Below the pieces are notes generated by a model. That model saw only the letters and a program-made list of their open reading frames with translations, searched no databases and had not been told where the DNA came from. Shown in pieces: positions 7,878 to 15,891 of a stretch of DNA of 64,000 nucleotides (the stretch's first letter is position 1; every line of letters starts with the position of its first letter). The position numbers and the translations under genes were made by a program. The stretch is from Chloroflexota bacterium. GTDB lineage: Bacteria; Chloroflexota; Anaerolineae; UBA1429. Where the stretch lies: positions 1-64,000 of the forward strand of contig JAAYDC010000009.1 in assembly GCA_012729455.1 (NCBI GenBank), read 5' to 3'.

Positions 7878-7907
7878 TTGACACGCGGGCTGCCTCGGGC
7901 GTACACT
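7878..7907 (+). promoter_or_regulatory. Promoter placing the start site at the ATG (leaderless type)
   Basis: TTGACA (7878-7883) and TACACT (7902-7907) are 18 bp apart. The -10 box ends six bases before ATG 7914, so transcription would begin on or next to the A of the start codon. A leaderless mRNA is inferred. A second example with identical geometry precedes mnmA. Confidence 0.6.
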
Positions 7908-7913
7908 CGAGGT

Positions 7914-8669
7914 ATGGATAACGATTACGACGAACTCGAGCGCGCCCCGGCCGATCCTTTTGCCGGCGTGCTCTTTTCCGGCGTGATGCTGGTGCTGGGT
8001 GTGGGAGCCGGGCGGCAGGTGCCGATCCTGGCGGAGCGCTGCCAGGCTGCCGATGGCCTGCTGGTGGTGATGGATGGCGTCTACGAGCGCCTGGCACAGC
8101 TACAGCGGGACGACTTGCCCGGCGAGATCGCCTGGATGCAGGGGCGCCTGCGGCGTGTACCGCTCATGGCGGGCGTGTCCGACTTGGTGATGGTCAATGG
8201 CCTGCTGCGCGAGGTGCCGGGCGACCATTACCCCCAGGCAGCCGAGGAGCTGTGGCGCGTGATGAGCGCCAACGCGCAGCTGCGCATCGCCGATATCCTC
8301 GAGGCCGACGATGCCGACCCTGCTCAGGTGGCCTGGGCAGAGCGTAACCGCATCGTGCGGCGCCTGGGGCTGGCGCTCAACCGGCCCGTAGCAGTGGCGG
8401 TGGATCTGCGCACCGCTATTCAGGCTTTTCGCTCGGCCGGCTTTGAGGACGCCCAGGTAGCGCTATTGCCGGGGTATCACCTCACCGAGGATTGGCTGCA
8501 GGAGACCGCCCAGGCAATCTATGGCCTGGCCGGGCGCGTGGCCGATTGCGACATGCGCACCTATATCGTCCAGCATGATCTGCAGTACCTCGGCGAGGCC
8601 TTTATGGCGGGCGACCAGCGCGCACCGGGCCGCTTTGTGCTGCAGATGACCAAGCCGGGAGACCTCTAG
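7914..8669 (+). CDS. Methyltransferase-like Rossmann protein
   Basis: A 251-residue protein with a class I methyltransferase-like core. The glycine loop is VLGVGAGRQVPIL (residues about 29-41), followed by VMDGVYERLAQLQ at the acidic loop and by VMVNGLLREVPGDHYPQAAEELWRVM at the motif IV/V region. The chemistry is not certain because the glycine loop and motif IV are degenerate compared with active enzymes. ATG 7914 was chosen because it follows a strong promoter at leaderless distance; upstream in-frame starts lie inside that promoter. Its stop overlaps the convergent ridA stop within CTAG. Confidence 0.65.
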   Translation: MDNDYDELERAPADPFAGVLFSGVMLVLGVGAGRQVPILAERCQAADGLLVVMDGVYERLAQLQRDDLPGEIAWMQGRLRRVPLMAGVSDLVMVNGLLREVPGDHYPQAAEELWRVMSANAQLRIADILEADDADPAQVAWAERNRIVRRLGLALNRPVAVAVDLRTAIQAFRSAGFEDAQVALLPGYHLTEDWLQETAQAIYGLAGRVADCDMRTYIVQHDLQYLGEAFMAGDQRAPGRFVLQMTKPGDL

Positions 8670-9040
8670 TCGGGCAGCACCACCACGGCATCCACCTCGA
8701 TGGGGATGGTCATGTTGGATTGCACCGTGGTGCGCGCCGGATAGGGCGCACTGAAGGCAGCCTTGTACACCTCGTTAAAGACCGCGAAATCGGCCATATC
8801 CCTCAGGTAGGCGTTGACCTTGACCACGTCTGCCATGCTGGCGCCGGCGGCCTCGATGATGGTGCGCACGTTCGCCAGACACTGTTCGGCGGCGGCACGA
8901 AAGTCACTCGGTCCCTGGCCGGTGGCGGGGTTGGCAGGCCCCTGGCCTGAGACATAGAGAAAGGTGCCCGAGCAGCGGATGGCGTGCGAGTAGGGGCCAA
9001 CCGGTTTGGCGCCCTTTTCGGCAGTGATCGATTCACGCAT
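8666..9040 (-). CDS. ridA: RidA-family enamine/imine deaminase
   Basis: A 124-residue RidA/YER057c/UK114 protein. These trimers hydrolyse reactive 2-aminoacrylate and other enamines formed by PLP enzymes. The conserved GPYSHA (Tyr17), the arginine in PARTTVQ (Arg103) and the glutamate in IPIEVDAV (Glu115) are present, so the active site is intact. GGAGGT lies 8 bases upstream of the ATG. The length is standard for the family. The gene is single and convergent with the methyltransferase-like gene. Confidence 0.95.
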   Translation of the reverse strand: MRESITAEKGAKPVGPYSHAIRCSGTFLYVSGQGPANPATGQGPSDFRAAAEQCLANVRTIIEAAGASMADVVKVNAYLRDMADFAVFNEVYKAAFSAPYPARTTVQSNMTIPIEVDAVVVLPD

Positions 9041-9319
9041 GTGACTTTACCTCCAGAATTGGTTCGGGAAGATCCGTATACAGGCAATATCGCGCCGTTG
9101 GTGGCAGCAGTGCCTACACTGGCCAGCCATAGCATCACTTTGACCACCTGCGCTTTCCACAAGGGCAAGAGACCATTATCAAATCCTGCAAAAGTAGAGT
9201 TCTACTGTGTAACTTTAATTAAAGATCGCACCTGAAAACAAGGGGTGCGGTGGCTATTTGTTAGCTGCTGCATCCAGTGTTATTTATACCCACATCTCTC
9301 CGGCAAATTGGAGTCTGTC
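9041..9319. other. Start of AT-rich islet, no gene
   Basis: Composition drops from GC-rich to AT-rich within the first 140 bases. No coding frame with a start signal is visible. This marks the left side of a short foreign islet that includes the next lipoprotein gene. Confidence 0.4.
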
Positions 9320-9724
9320 TTAGTATCCATGGTCAATATGCTGCCACAGCCCGCCATTTGTCCTGACTAGTATCCAATTCCAATTATTGTATGTGCTGTT
9401 AGGATTCAAAGAACCATCTCCGCCAGATGAATCAACATCGAACGAAGATAATAAAACAATGACTTCATCCGCATTGTTCCTGTCAGCCCAATCCTGATGG
9501 TCTCGCGAACTGTCATCTCCGGCATAGTAAATCTCTGTGAGAGTACATCCGTTCCAATCGCTCTTGAACTCTTTCAGGATTGTGTCAATAGCAGACTTGA
9601 TGTCATCTTCAGAATACATTTCAGAATCTACATGATGCGTCTTTACACCACTGATATTTCCGCCACAAGCAATCAAACCAAATGCAAGCAGAATGCATAG
9701 CATTGTGCATACAGTTTTTTTCAT
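9320..9724 (-). CDS. Small lipoprotein of foreign composition
   Basis: A 134-residue predicted lipoprotein: MKKTVCTMLCILLAFGLIAC gives a lipobox with Cys20. The mature part has an amphipathic helix DDIKSAIDTILKEFKSDWNGC followed by strands and ends in WNWILVRTNGGLWQHIDHGY. It resembles short Firmicutes lipoproteins with a YSEDDI...F..GC.L layout, but I cannot name the family with certainty. An extended -10 element, TGGTATAAT (9778-9770 on the minus strand), lies about 46 bases upstream. Its AT-rich codons stand out sharply from ridA and the DUF362 gene on either side. Confidence 0.75.
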   Translation of the reverse strand: MKKTVCTMLCILLAFGLIACGGNISGVKTHHVDSEMYSEDDIKSAIDTILKEFKSDWNGCTLTEIYYAGDDSSRDHQDWADRNNADEVIVLLSSFDVDSSGGDGSLNPNSTYNNWNWILVRTNGGLWQHIDHGY

Positions 9725-9769
9725 AAACTAATCCCACAAACACAAATTCGTTGATAAGTGGATGCTTTT

Positions 9770-9778
9770 ATTATACCA
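9770..9778 (-). promoter_or_regulatory. Extended -10 promoter for the small lipoprotein
   Basis: TGGTATAAT read on the minus strand, with TATAAT at 9775-9770 preceded by TG. No good -35 hexamer is visible at 17 bp, which is typical of extended -10 promoters. Confidence 0.5.
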
Positions 9779-9949
9779 CACGCATACCCATTTAGCATGG
9801 CAGGCATTGGGCATTGCAGCGCGATTGGCAGGGGTATCCAGCGTACCAGGCAGCTCTTGCGCGATAGACTGCGTGCGCGCTAGTATACCGGCTTTGGCGA
9901 CCGGCTGCAGGGTGGTGTGCGCCTATCGAATCCTCCGGCCTTTGATGAA

Positions 9950-9978
9950 TTGACCCGTACTGCTCAGCCCGCTACAAT
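9950..9978 (+). promoter_or_regulatory. Promoter of the DUF362-MBL operon
   Basis: TTGACC (9950-9955) and TACAAT (9973-9978) are separated by 17 bp. Transcription would begin near 9985, downstream of the first in-frame ATG codons, which supports a start at 10016. Confidence 0.75.
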
Positions 9979-10015
9979 ACGTGACACCATAATGATACCC
10001 AGGGAGTACGCAAAC

Positions 10016-11125
10016 ATGCCCGGACAAGTAGCGGTGTTGTTTACCAGCCCCGAGACGATCATGACGGATTACGACCGCCTGCTGGACTTGGCAGACGTAT
10101 CACAAGCGCTGCCCTCTGGCGTGCCGGTGATCCTCAAAGACAATATCTCGTGGCATTACCCCTTCCCGGGTGCCAACACCACTCCCTGGCAGCTCGAGGG
10201 CACCATCCGTGCCCTGCGCGCACGCGGCTACCAGGAGCTCACCTGCGTGCAGAACAAGACCGTCGTCACCAACGCCTTTAAAGGCGAGGACCTCAACCAC
10301 TATGTACCGGTGCTCAAGCACTATGATGTGCCGATCCTCTACAACTTTCGCCCGAGCGACATGACCTGGGTGCCGTTCGAGAGCAAGCTGCCGCTGGAAG
10401 TGCTGCCGCGCATCTATCCTAAGGGGCTGTATATTCCCGATTACTTTGTAGGCAAGAGCATCGTGCATCTGCCGACGGTCAAGTGCCACATTTATACCAC
10501 CACCACCGGCGCGATGAAGAACGCCTTTGGCGGCTTGCTGGCCACCAACCGCCACTATACCCATTCGTGGATCCACGAGACCCTCGTCGATCTCTTAAAG
10601 GTGCAAAAGCAGATTCATCCGGGGCTCTTTGCGGTGATGGATGGCACCACTGCGGGCGACGGCACCGGCCCGCGGGTGATGAAGCCCAGGACCAAGAACG
10701 TGATCCTGGCCTCCAGCGACCAGGTGGCCATCGATGCCATCGCCGCCAAGATGATGGGCTTTGACCCATTGTCGATCGGCTATATCCGTATGGCGCACGA
10801 GCAGGGGCTCGGCGTGGGCGACCCGCGTGAGATCGAGGTAGTGGGCGACGACATTACCGGCATCGATTGGAATTTCGAAGTCGGCGTCAACCTGCATCGC
10901 GCGCTGGGGTGGCTCTCGTGGTACGGCCCGACCAAGTTCCTGCAGAAACTCTTGTTCCACACCCCGCTGGTGCATGTTGCCAGCCTGGTATCCGAAACTT
11001 ATCACGACTATTATCGCTGGCCATTCCGCGAAAAGCGCATCTTTGAGCGTTGGAAGCGCGACGTGCCCTGGGGCCAGCTGTTTGTGCGTTACGAACGCGA
11101 GGGTGTCCTACAGCGAGAGGAGTAA
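10016..11125 (+). CDS. DUF362-family protein
   Basis: A 369-residue protein of the DUF362 family, which often occurs as a putative iron-sulfur or flavin-linked oxidoreductase of unknown substrate. Family landmarks are VPVILKDNISW near the start, IVHLPTVKCHIYTTTTGAMKNAFGGL in the centre, FAVMDGTTAGDGTGPRV, and ILASSDQVAIDAIAAKMMGFDP. No CxxC ferredoxin cluster is present, so it lacks the C-terminal cluster domain seen in longer relatives. ATG 10016 follows AGGGAG by 9 bases and lies inside the predicted transcript. The MBL-fold gene begins 4 bases after its stop, so they form an operon. Confidence 0.85.
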   Translation: MPGQVAVLFTSPETIMTDYDRLLDLADVSQALPSGVPVILKDNISWHYPFPGANTTPWQLEGTIRALRARGYQELTCVQNKTVVTNAFKGEDLNHYVPVLKHYDVPILYNFRPSDMTWVPFESKLPLEVLPRIYPKGLYIPDYFVGKSIVHLPTVKCHIYTTTTGAMKNAFGGLLATNRHYTHSWIHETLVDLLKVQKQIHPGLFAVMDGTTAGDGTGPRVMKPRTKNVILASSDQVAIDAIAAKMMGFDPLSIGYIRMAHEQGLGVGDPREIEVVGDDITGIDWNFEVGVNLHRALGWLSWYGPTKFLQKLLFHTPLVHVASLVSETYHDYYRWPFREKRIFERWKRDVPWGQLFVRYEREGVLQREE

Positions 11126-11129
11126 GCCG

Positions 11130-11963
11130 ATGAGCCGCTTTGTCGAGTTCCAGGTTGGTGCGATCCCCTGCTGGGCCGTGAGCGATGCCGGTGCCCCCGA
11201 GCCGATGCATGTCGATGATTGGAAGCTGACCGCCGAGCCCGACGAGCTGCAAAGCTGGTTCGATGCGCGCGGCGAAGATCTCGGTGCGATTCCGCTCGAG
11301 TGGATCTGCCTGCTGGCCAGGCTGGGTGACAAATACCTGCTGGTGGAAGCCGGATCTGGCCCCAAAGGCAATGGCAATACTGGCTGTCTGGTGGCGCACC
11401 TGAGGGAGCTCGGGATCACGCCCGACCGTATCGACACTCTGGTGGTGACGCATACCCATTACGATCACATCGGCGGGACGCTGGATGCAGAGGGCCAGCC
11501 GGTGTTTCCCAACGCGCGCGTGGTGCTGTACGAGGGCGAACGCGAGCAGCTTGCGCTGACAGCGCCCGTCTCGTATGTCCTTTACGAGGCTGCTCAGGAT
11601 TACCTGCCCAAGCTGGGCGATGCGGTGCAATATCTGCCGGATGGCGGAGAAGTGCTTCCGGGAGTACGCTTGATGGCCTGCCCCGGGCATACCATCGGAC
11701 ATACCGGAGTGCTGCTGCGTTCCCAAGGCCAGCGTCTGCTCTTTACTGGCGATCTGTTCTACCATGCCCTGCAGGTCGAGCATCCCGGGTGGAATTCGCA
11801 GTACGACCTGTGCCCGGACCAGACGCCCCACTCCCGTGTCAAGGTCTACCAGTGGGCGGCACACGAGGGGGTTACAGTTCTGCCAGCGCATGTGCCGCTG
11901 CCGGGCCTTGGGCGTATTGTGCTTCGCGCCGATGGCGGCTACGGTTGGGAGCCGCTCACCTGA
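11130..11963 (+). CDS. Metallo-beta-lactamase-fold hydrolase
   Basis: A 277-residue MBL-fold protein with a complete metal motif HTHYDHIGG (His108, His110, Asp112, His113), the second histidine in PGHTIGHTG, the bridging aspartate in LFTGDLFYH and a late histidine in LPAHVPLPG. It is in the quorum-quenching lactonase / AttM-like size and style range, but the substrate is not determined. GAGAGGAGT precedes ATG 11130. It is the second gene of an operon with DUF362. Its TGA is contiguous with the TCA of the convergent membrane protein, forming the palindrome TGATCA. Confidence 0.9.
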   Translation: MSRFVEFQVGAIPCWAVSDAGAPEPMHVDDWKLTAEPDELQSWFDARGEDLGAIPLEWICLLARLGDKYLLVEAGSGPKGNGNTGCLVAHLRELGITPDRIDTLVVTHTHYDHIGGTLDAEGQPVFPNARVVLYEGEREQLALTAPVSYVLYEAAQDYLPKLGDAVQYLPDGGEVLPGVRLMACPGHTIGHTGVLLRSQGQRLLFTGDLFYHALQVEHPGWNSQYDLCPDQTPHSRVKVYQWAAHEGVTVLPAHVPLPGLGRIVLRADGGYGWEPLT

Positions 11964-12326
11964 TCAGGCGCGGCTGCGCAGCGAAATGAGCAGCTGCAGC
12001 AACAGGGTAACGCCCCCGAGCAGGAGCGCAGTGGTCAGGTTGAAGAGGCGCAGCAGATGGAGCGTCATCAGCGCAATCGCGAGCAGCCCAAACAGCAGGG
12101 CGCGCGTCAGGGCAGCGCGAAAGCGGGCCAGGGTAGAGCTCTCGGTGCGGCGGCTGGGGCGTATCGCCAGCAGGAGCGGAATGGTGGTGAGCGTCACCGT
12201 CAGGCCAAAGAGCAGCAGAAAGATGGCCTGGCCAGTCGCATCCGGCAGGCGAAGGTTCATCAGCACCAAGATGCCGATCCAGACGGCCAGAGCCGCTAAC
12301 CAGATGATCGTTACCAGACGCCGCAT
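11964..12326 (-). CDS. Four-helix membrane protein
   Basis: A 120-residue hydrophobic protein with four predicted membrane helices (about 4-24, 33-55, 72-90, 94-114) and a basic loop RPSRRTESSTLARFRAALTRA between helices 2 and 3. No family is recognised. It is transcribed alone and is exactly abutting and convergent with the MBL-fold gene. Confidence 0.75.
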   Translation of the reverse strand: MRRLVTIIWLAALAVWIGILVLMNLRLPDATGQAIFLLLFGLTVTLTTIPLLLAIRPSRRTESSTLARFRAALTRALLFGLLAIALMTLHLLRLFNLTTALLLGGVTLLLQLLISLRSRA

Positions 12327-12399
12327 CGTTTCTCCTGGCTGTGCAGAATAGCCGGGCGGGGCACGGTTGTCAAAGCAAACTGCAACGAGGGTGGATTAG

Positions 12400-13182
12400 A
12401 TGCAGGTAAGCCAGGGATCCAGCAGCAGGGTCAGGGTCAGTGAGATGGTGACGGCCGAAGAGCGCGACCGCGTCGAGCACTTCGAGACGGCCTATAACGC
12501 CATCAAGGAGGAGTTGGCACGCCTGACGGGCAAGCCGGAAAAGATCAGCCTGAAGGAGCTGGTAGCCGCCCTGGGGCGCGAGCGTAAGCGCTGGCGTCAG
12601 AGCGAGGGTGCCCAGCTGCTCGAGCTTGGTGAGCTGCGCAACCTGCTGGTGCACGACCGCAACGAACCCTACGAATACCTGATGGTGCCCACTACCTTGG
12701 CGGTCGAGCGCATCGAGCGCATTTTGGGGCATCTGCGCGATCCGCTGCGCATCAGCCGCGCCCTGCCCAACCGGGAGGTTGTGACCCTCGCGCCCATCAG
12801 CTCAGTGGCGAATGCCATCCGCATGGTGGCTGACTACGGCTATTCGCAGTTCCCGGTGTACCACGAGGGCAAGTTTGTAGGCTTGATAACCACCAGCCGC
12901 TTTGCGCACTGGCTGGCTGTGCATCTGACGCCGGAAGGCTCGCTGACAGACCTGAACGGGCTAACAGTGGCGGATGTGCTGGCCGAGGAACGCACCTCCT
13001 CGTATGACTTTATCAGCCCCAACGAGACCGTAGAAGAGGTCATCGAGCAGTTTTCGGCGCGCCCGAGGTTGCGCTGCCTGCTGGTGACCTATGACGGCAC
13101 GCCTGCCGGGGAGCTGCGTCAGATCGTCACGCGCTACGACGTGGCCGGCCTGCTGAGGCTGCTGGCAGAGCAAGGCGCCTGA
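12400..13182 (+). CDS. HEPN-like helical domain fused to paired CBS domains
   Basis: A 260-residue protein. Residues about 20-115 are all-helical and include ELRNLLVHDRN, which fits the R-x4-H signature of HEPN domains. Residues about 120-255 form a CBS pair: VVTLAPISSVANAIRMVADYGYSQFPVYHEGKFVGLIT and then SPNETVEEVIEQFSARPRLRCLLVTYDG. CBS pairs bind adenosine nucleotides, so this may be a nucleotide-regulated effector; RNase activity is not shown. GAGGGTGG precedes ATG 12400; ATG 12445 is an alternative start. The next gene begins 4 bases after its stop. Confidence 0.75.
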   Translation: MQVSQGSSSRVRVSEMVTAEERDRVEHFETAYNAIKEELARLTGKPEKISLKELVAALGRERKRWRQSEGAQLLELGELRNLLVHDRNEPYEYLMVPTTLAVERIERILGHLRDPLRISRALPNREVVTLAPISSVANAIRMVADYGYSQFPVYHEGKFVGLITTSRFAHWLAVHLTPEGSLTDLNGLTVADVLAEERTSSYDFISPNETVEEVIEQFSARPRLRCLLVTYDGTPAGELRQIVTRYDVAGLLRLLAEQGA

Positions 13183-13186
13183 GCAG

Positions 13187-13909
13187 ATGTCCTCGGTGCC
13201 GTTACTGCTCTTTCAGCAGGTGGCCGCACGTCTGCGCGCGCGCCTGAGCGACCCCTCCCTTTTTGATGACCTCTACCCCGTGCTGGAGCGCGCCATCGAG
13301 GTCATGATGCCCCTCACGAACGAGATCGACGCCCTGGTCGAGCTGCCCGAGACGCTCTACCTGGTGCTGCTAGCCTTGCCCAGCTGCCGGGTGGGGGAGG
13401 TGCGCCGCCACGAAGTGCTCTACGACCTGGCACCCCTTGAGCTTGCAGTGGCGCGCGTCAAGAGCCAATCCGAGCTGAGAGCGCAGTTCCTGCCGCGCCG
13501 TCTCCCCGAGCTCACCTGCTGGCTCTTGAGTGAGCGGCAGGGCGCGCGCATGCCCTATGGGGTGCCCGGCACGCTTTATAAAGTGCGCTTAAAGGAGCGC
13601 TCTTCGGCGTCAGCGCGCCGTACCTGTGCCAGTCTGGGGATGCTCAAAGCCCCCACCGACCTGACGCGCACCTTTATCGGGCGGATCGGCATGGCTGAGG
13701 CCTGGATGTGCCTCGAACAGGAGGACGAGGGCCTCGTGCTGGCGGCACAGATCTATGACCCCGAATCCGCCGGCGCGGCCGGACCGGCTACCTTTAGCCA
13801 GGTGTGTGTTGCTAACCGGGTTCTGGTGCGTCACGCACTCGGACACTTCCCCGCTTATTTGGGCCCATCCGAGGTCAACCACGTGCAAAAAAACGCCCAT
13901 TCGCTGTGA
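13187..13909 (+). CDS. Hypothetical protein coupled to the CBS gene
   Basis: A 240-residue protein I do not recognise. It is mostly helical at the N-terminus (LLLFQQVAARLRARLSDPSLFDDLYPVLERAIEVMMPL) and becomes mixed later, with no signal peptide, membrane helix or catalytic motif. The codon usage is host-like. It begins 4 bases after the HEPN-like/CBS gene, so the pair is co-transcribed, and it may be the partner or target of that protein. Confidence 0.65.
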   Translation: MSSVPLLLFQQVAARLRARLSDPSLFDDLYPVLERAIEVMMPLTNEIDALVELPETLYLVLLALPSCRVGEVRRHEVLYDLAPLELAVARVKSQSELRAQFLPRRLPELTCWLLSERQGARMPYGVPGTLYKVRLKERSSASARRTCASLGMLKAPTDLTRTFIGRIGMAEAWMCLEQEDEGLVLAAQIYDPESAGAAGPATFSQVCVANRVLVRHALGHFPAYLGPSEVNHVQKNAHSL

Positions 13910-13956
13910 CCATATAGCCTTCACGCGCGTTATACTCTGCAGAGAGGGATCATCCG

Positions 13957-14475
13957 ATGGACAAGCAACGAGCGGATGAGCGCTTTGAAGCGCTTTTCGC
14001 AGCCCAGCGACAACCGCTCTACCGCTATCTCTATCGGTTGACGGGTTCGCCGGATGCGGCTGAAGAGTTGGTGCAGGCATCATTTGTCAAAGCCTATGGA
14101 GCGATCGGCCGGCTGCCTCAGGATGCCAACGAGCGCGCCTGGCTGTACCGCATCGCCACCAACGCCGCCAACGACCGCTTTCGCCGCAACTGCCTGTGCG
14201 AGTGGCTGCCTCTGCGCGACGAATCCGACCAGGACGAAGTGCCCGACCACGGGGCCTATACCGGCGAATCGGGTCCAGCGATGCACGACCTGGGCCTCGA
14301 TGTACAAAAGGCGCTCAGCCAGCTGCCGGATAAATATCGCGCCCCGCTATTACTGTACGGGGCTGAGGAACTGAGTGTGAACGAGATCGCCCAAGTGCTG
14401 GGGATTGGTGTTTCGGCGGTAAAAATGCGCCTGTTGCGTGCCCGTGAGATGTTCAGGAAGGTGTACGATGTCTAG
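13957..14475 (+). CDS. ECF-family RNA polymerase sigma factor
   Basis: A 172-residue sigma factor. Region 2 (about 10-80) contains LYRYLYRLTGSPDAAEELVQASFVKAY and AWLYRIATNAANDRFRR for core binding and -10 recognition. Region 4 (about 115-170) contains LPDKYRAPLLLYGAEELSVNEIAQVLGIGVSAVKMRLLRAREMFRK for -35 recognition. AGAGAGGG precedes the ATG, and a -10 element TATACT (13931-13936) lies upstream. The gene overlaps the downstream DUF5667 gene by 8 bases, the usual sigma/anti-sigma coupling. Confidence 0.95.
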   Translation: MDKQRADERFEALFAAQRQPLYRYLYRLTGSPDAAEELVQASFVKAYGAIGRLPQDANERAWLYRIATNAANDRFRRNCLCEWLPLRDESDQDEVPDHGAYTGESGPAMHDLGLDVQKALSQLPDKYRAPLLLYGAEELSVNEIAQVLGIGVSAVKMRLLRAREMFRKVYDV

Positions 14476-15280
14476 AAAAGATGAAATCAAGCGCGCTGAT
14501 CTGGCTGCCCCGCGCGAGCTCTCCGAAGCAGAACGCGCCGCTGGGTCCGACGAGCTGCGTGCCTTCCAGGCGCAGGACGAGCTGCTGAAAAACCTTCCGG
14601 CGCCGGCACTGTCTTCGGCGGCAATCGGGCGCATCCTGCAGGCTACCACCCAAGCGCCGGCCAAACCCAGGCTATGGGCGCGCTGCTGGGTGTGGAGCGC
14701 TGCGGCCGTGGTGCTGGTGCTGGCGATCATGCTCTCGGGCACCGGCTATGCCGCCGCCCAGAGCCTGCCCGGCGAGACGCTCTATCCGATCAAGCGTGGT
14801 TACGAACAGGTGCGCCTGCGCCTGATGCTCAACCCTGCCGCGCGCCTGCGCTACCAGGGCGAGCTGGGTGCCGTGCGCCGCGCCGAAGTGCAGCGCCTGC
14901 TGATGATCGACCGGCAAGGCGTTCAAGTTGAGATGGATGGCGTGCTGGAATGTGACCAAACCGGAAGCTGGAGCGTTTCAGGAGTACCGCTGCAATTTGA
15001 AGGCGAGCACGAATGGCGCCCGGGCATGCAGGTACGCATCCAGGGTGAGCTCGAGGGCGGGCGGTTACGGGCACAGGGGGTTCGCGGGATCCATCAGGCG
15101 GGCCCAGAGGGCGAGGCAACACCGCCGGCAGCAGCGGAGGATGGTCAGGATCCGACCGCTGATCCCGAGGCAACTGCGGCTTGTGAAACGGATCCGCAAG
15201 GGCCGCAGGGCCCAGGCCCGGCAGCGGTGGCCACCCCGCAGCGCCAGAACAAGGGCGCCGAACGCGGACGCGACCAGTGA
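14468..15280 (+). CDS. Putative anti-sigma factor with DUF5667 domain
   Basis: A 270-residue protein in the anti-sigma position. A cytoplasmic N-terminus (1-65) is followed by one membrane helix (about 68-88) and then SLPGETLYPIKRGYEQVRLRLMLNPAARLRYQGEL, the DUF5667 signature, outside the membrane. Residues about 155-205 (GVLECDQTGSWSVSGVPLQF) look like a small OB-type DUF5666-like domain. The tail is disordered and rich in Pro, Ala, Gly and Gln. ATG 14468 overlaps the sigma gene and was preferred to the earlier in-frame start. It probably holds the sigma factor at the membrane until an envelope signal (inference). Confidence 0.85.
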   Translation: MSRKDEIKRADLAAPRELSEAERAAGSDELRAFQAQDELLKNLPAPALSSAAIGRILQATTQAPAKPRLWARCWVWSAAAVVLVLAIMLSGTGYAAAQSLPGETLYPIKRGYEQVRLRLMLNPAARLRYQGELGAVRRAEVQRLLMIDRQGVQVEMDGVLECDQTGSWSVSGVPLQFEGEHEWRPGMQVRIQGELEGGRLRAQGVRGIHQAGPEGEATPPAAAEDGQDPTADPEATAACETDPQGPQGPGPAAVATPQRQNKGAERGRDQ

Positions 15281-15365
15281 AGGAGGGTGTATCGTAAGGT
15301 TGATCGAGTGTTCTGATAGGGTTTTGACCAGGTATTGTAACAGGTTTTATAGATAAAGGAGTCGA

Positions 15366-15746
15366 ATGAAAAATAAGTTGTTTCTGAGTATTCTGATCGT
15401 TCTGGTTGTGATGGGTATGGTGCTGGCGGGCACGGCGTTGGCTCAGGGGCCCGCCGCAGGCGATAAAGACGGTGTGCGCAATCCGGTGGGCGGCGCATAT
15501 GGCCCTGCCAATGGCTGGGTGGATGCCGACAACGACGGCATCAATGATCGTTACGCCGACGGCACCTGCGATGGAACCGGACAGGCAGTGCACGCAGAGC
15601 GCATGGCTCGCCGCGGCGCCGGCTCGGCGATTGGCTCTGCTCTCCGTCAGCGCTTGATGGATGGAACCTGCGGCGCGGATTGCCTGGCGCAGATCCAAAA
15701 ACAGATCCAGCAGCGTCTCGGCACCCGCCGGGCGGCCGGCTCGTAA
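15366..15746 (+). CDS. Small secreted protein with Asp-rich calcium-type loop
   Basis: A 126-residue secreted protein with a clean signal peptide ending GTALAQG (about residue 27). The mature part contains DADNDGINDRYADGTCDG, an Asp/Asn-rich loop of the thrombospondin type 3/dockerin kind that binds calcium. Four cysteines could form two disulfides. The C-terminus is basic and helical (LAQIQKQIQQRLGTRRA). AAAGGAG precedes the ATG. It lies 85 bases after the DUF5667 gene and ends at a strong terminator, so it may be a member or target of the ECF regulon. Confidence 0.8.
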   Translation: MKNKLFLSILIVLVVMGMVLAGTALAQGPAAGDKDGVRNPVGGAYGPANGWVDADNDGINDRYADGTCDGTGQAVHAERMARRGAGSAIGSALRQRLMDGTCGADCLAQIQKQIQQRLGTRRAAGS

Positions 15747-15764
15747 GAAGCCTCTCAGATCAGC

Positions 15765-15804
15765 AAAACAGGTGGCAGGAATCCTCCCCAGCCACCTGTT
15801 TTTT
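15765..15804 (+). terminator. Strong intrinsic terminator
   Basis: AAAACAGGTGGC (15765-15776) pairs perfectly with GCCACCTGTTTT (15791-15802), a 12-bp stem with a 14-base loop, followed by T residues. It closes the sigma/anti-sigma/secreted protein unit. Confidence 0.9.
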
Positions 15805-15891
15805 GTGCCCCGTTTATCGCCTCCGGCTGTTTGCCGACAAGGACGTGAATGACCCCGAATCCAGGGCTCAGATCAATCCGACCGAGATCGA

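Noticed and set aside
10100-11891. Long minus-strand frames across DUF362 and MBL genes
   Set aside because: Shadows of well-supported plus-strand genes; no motifs or start signals.
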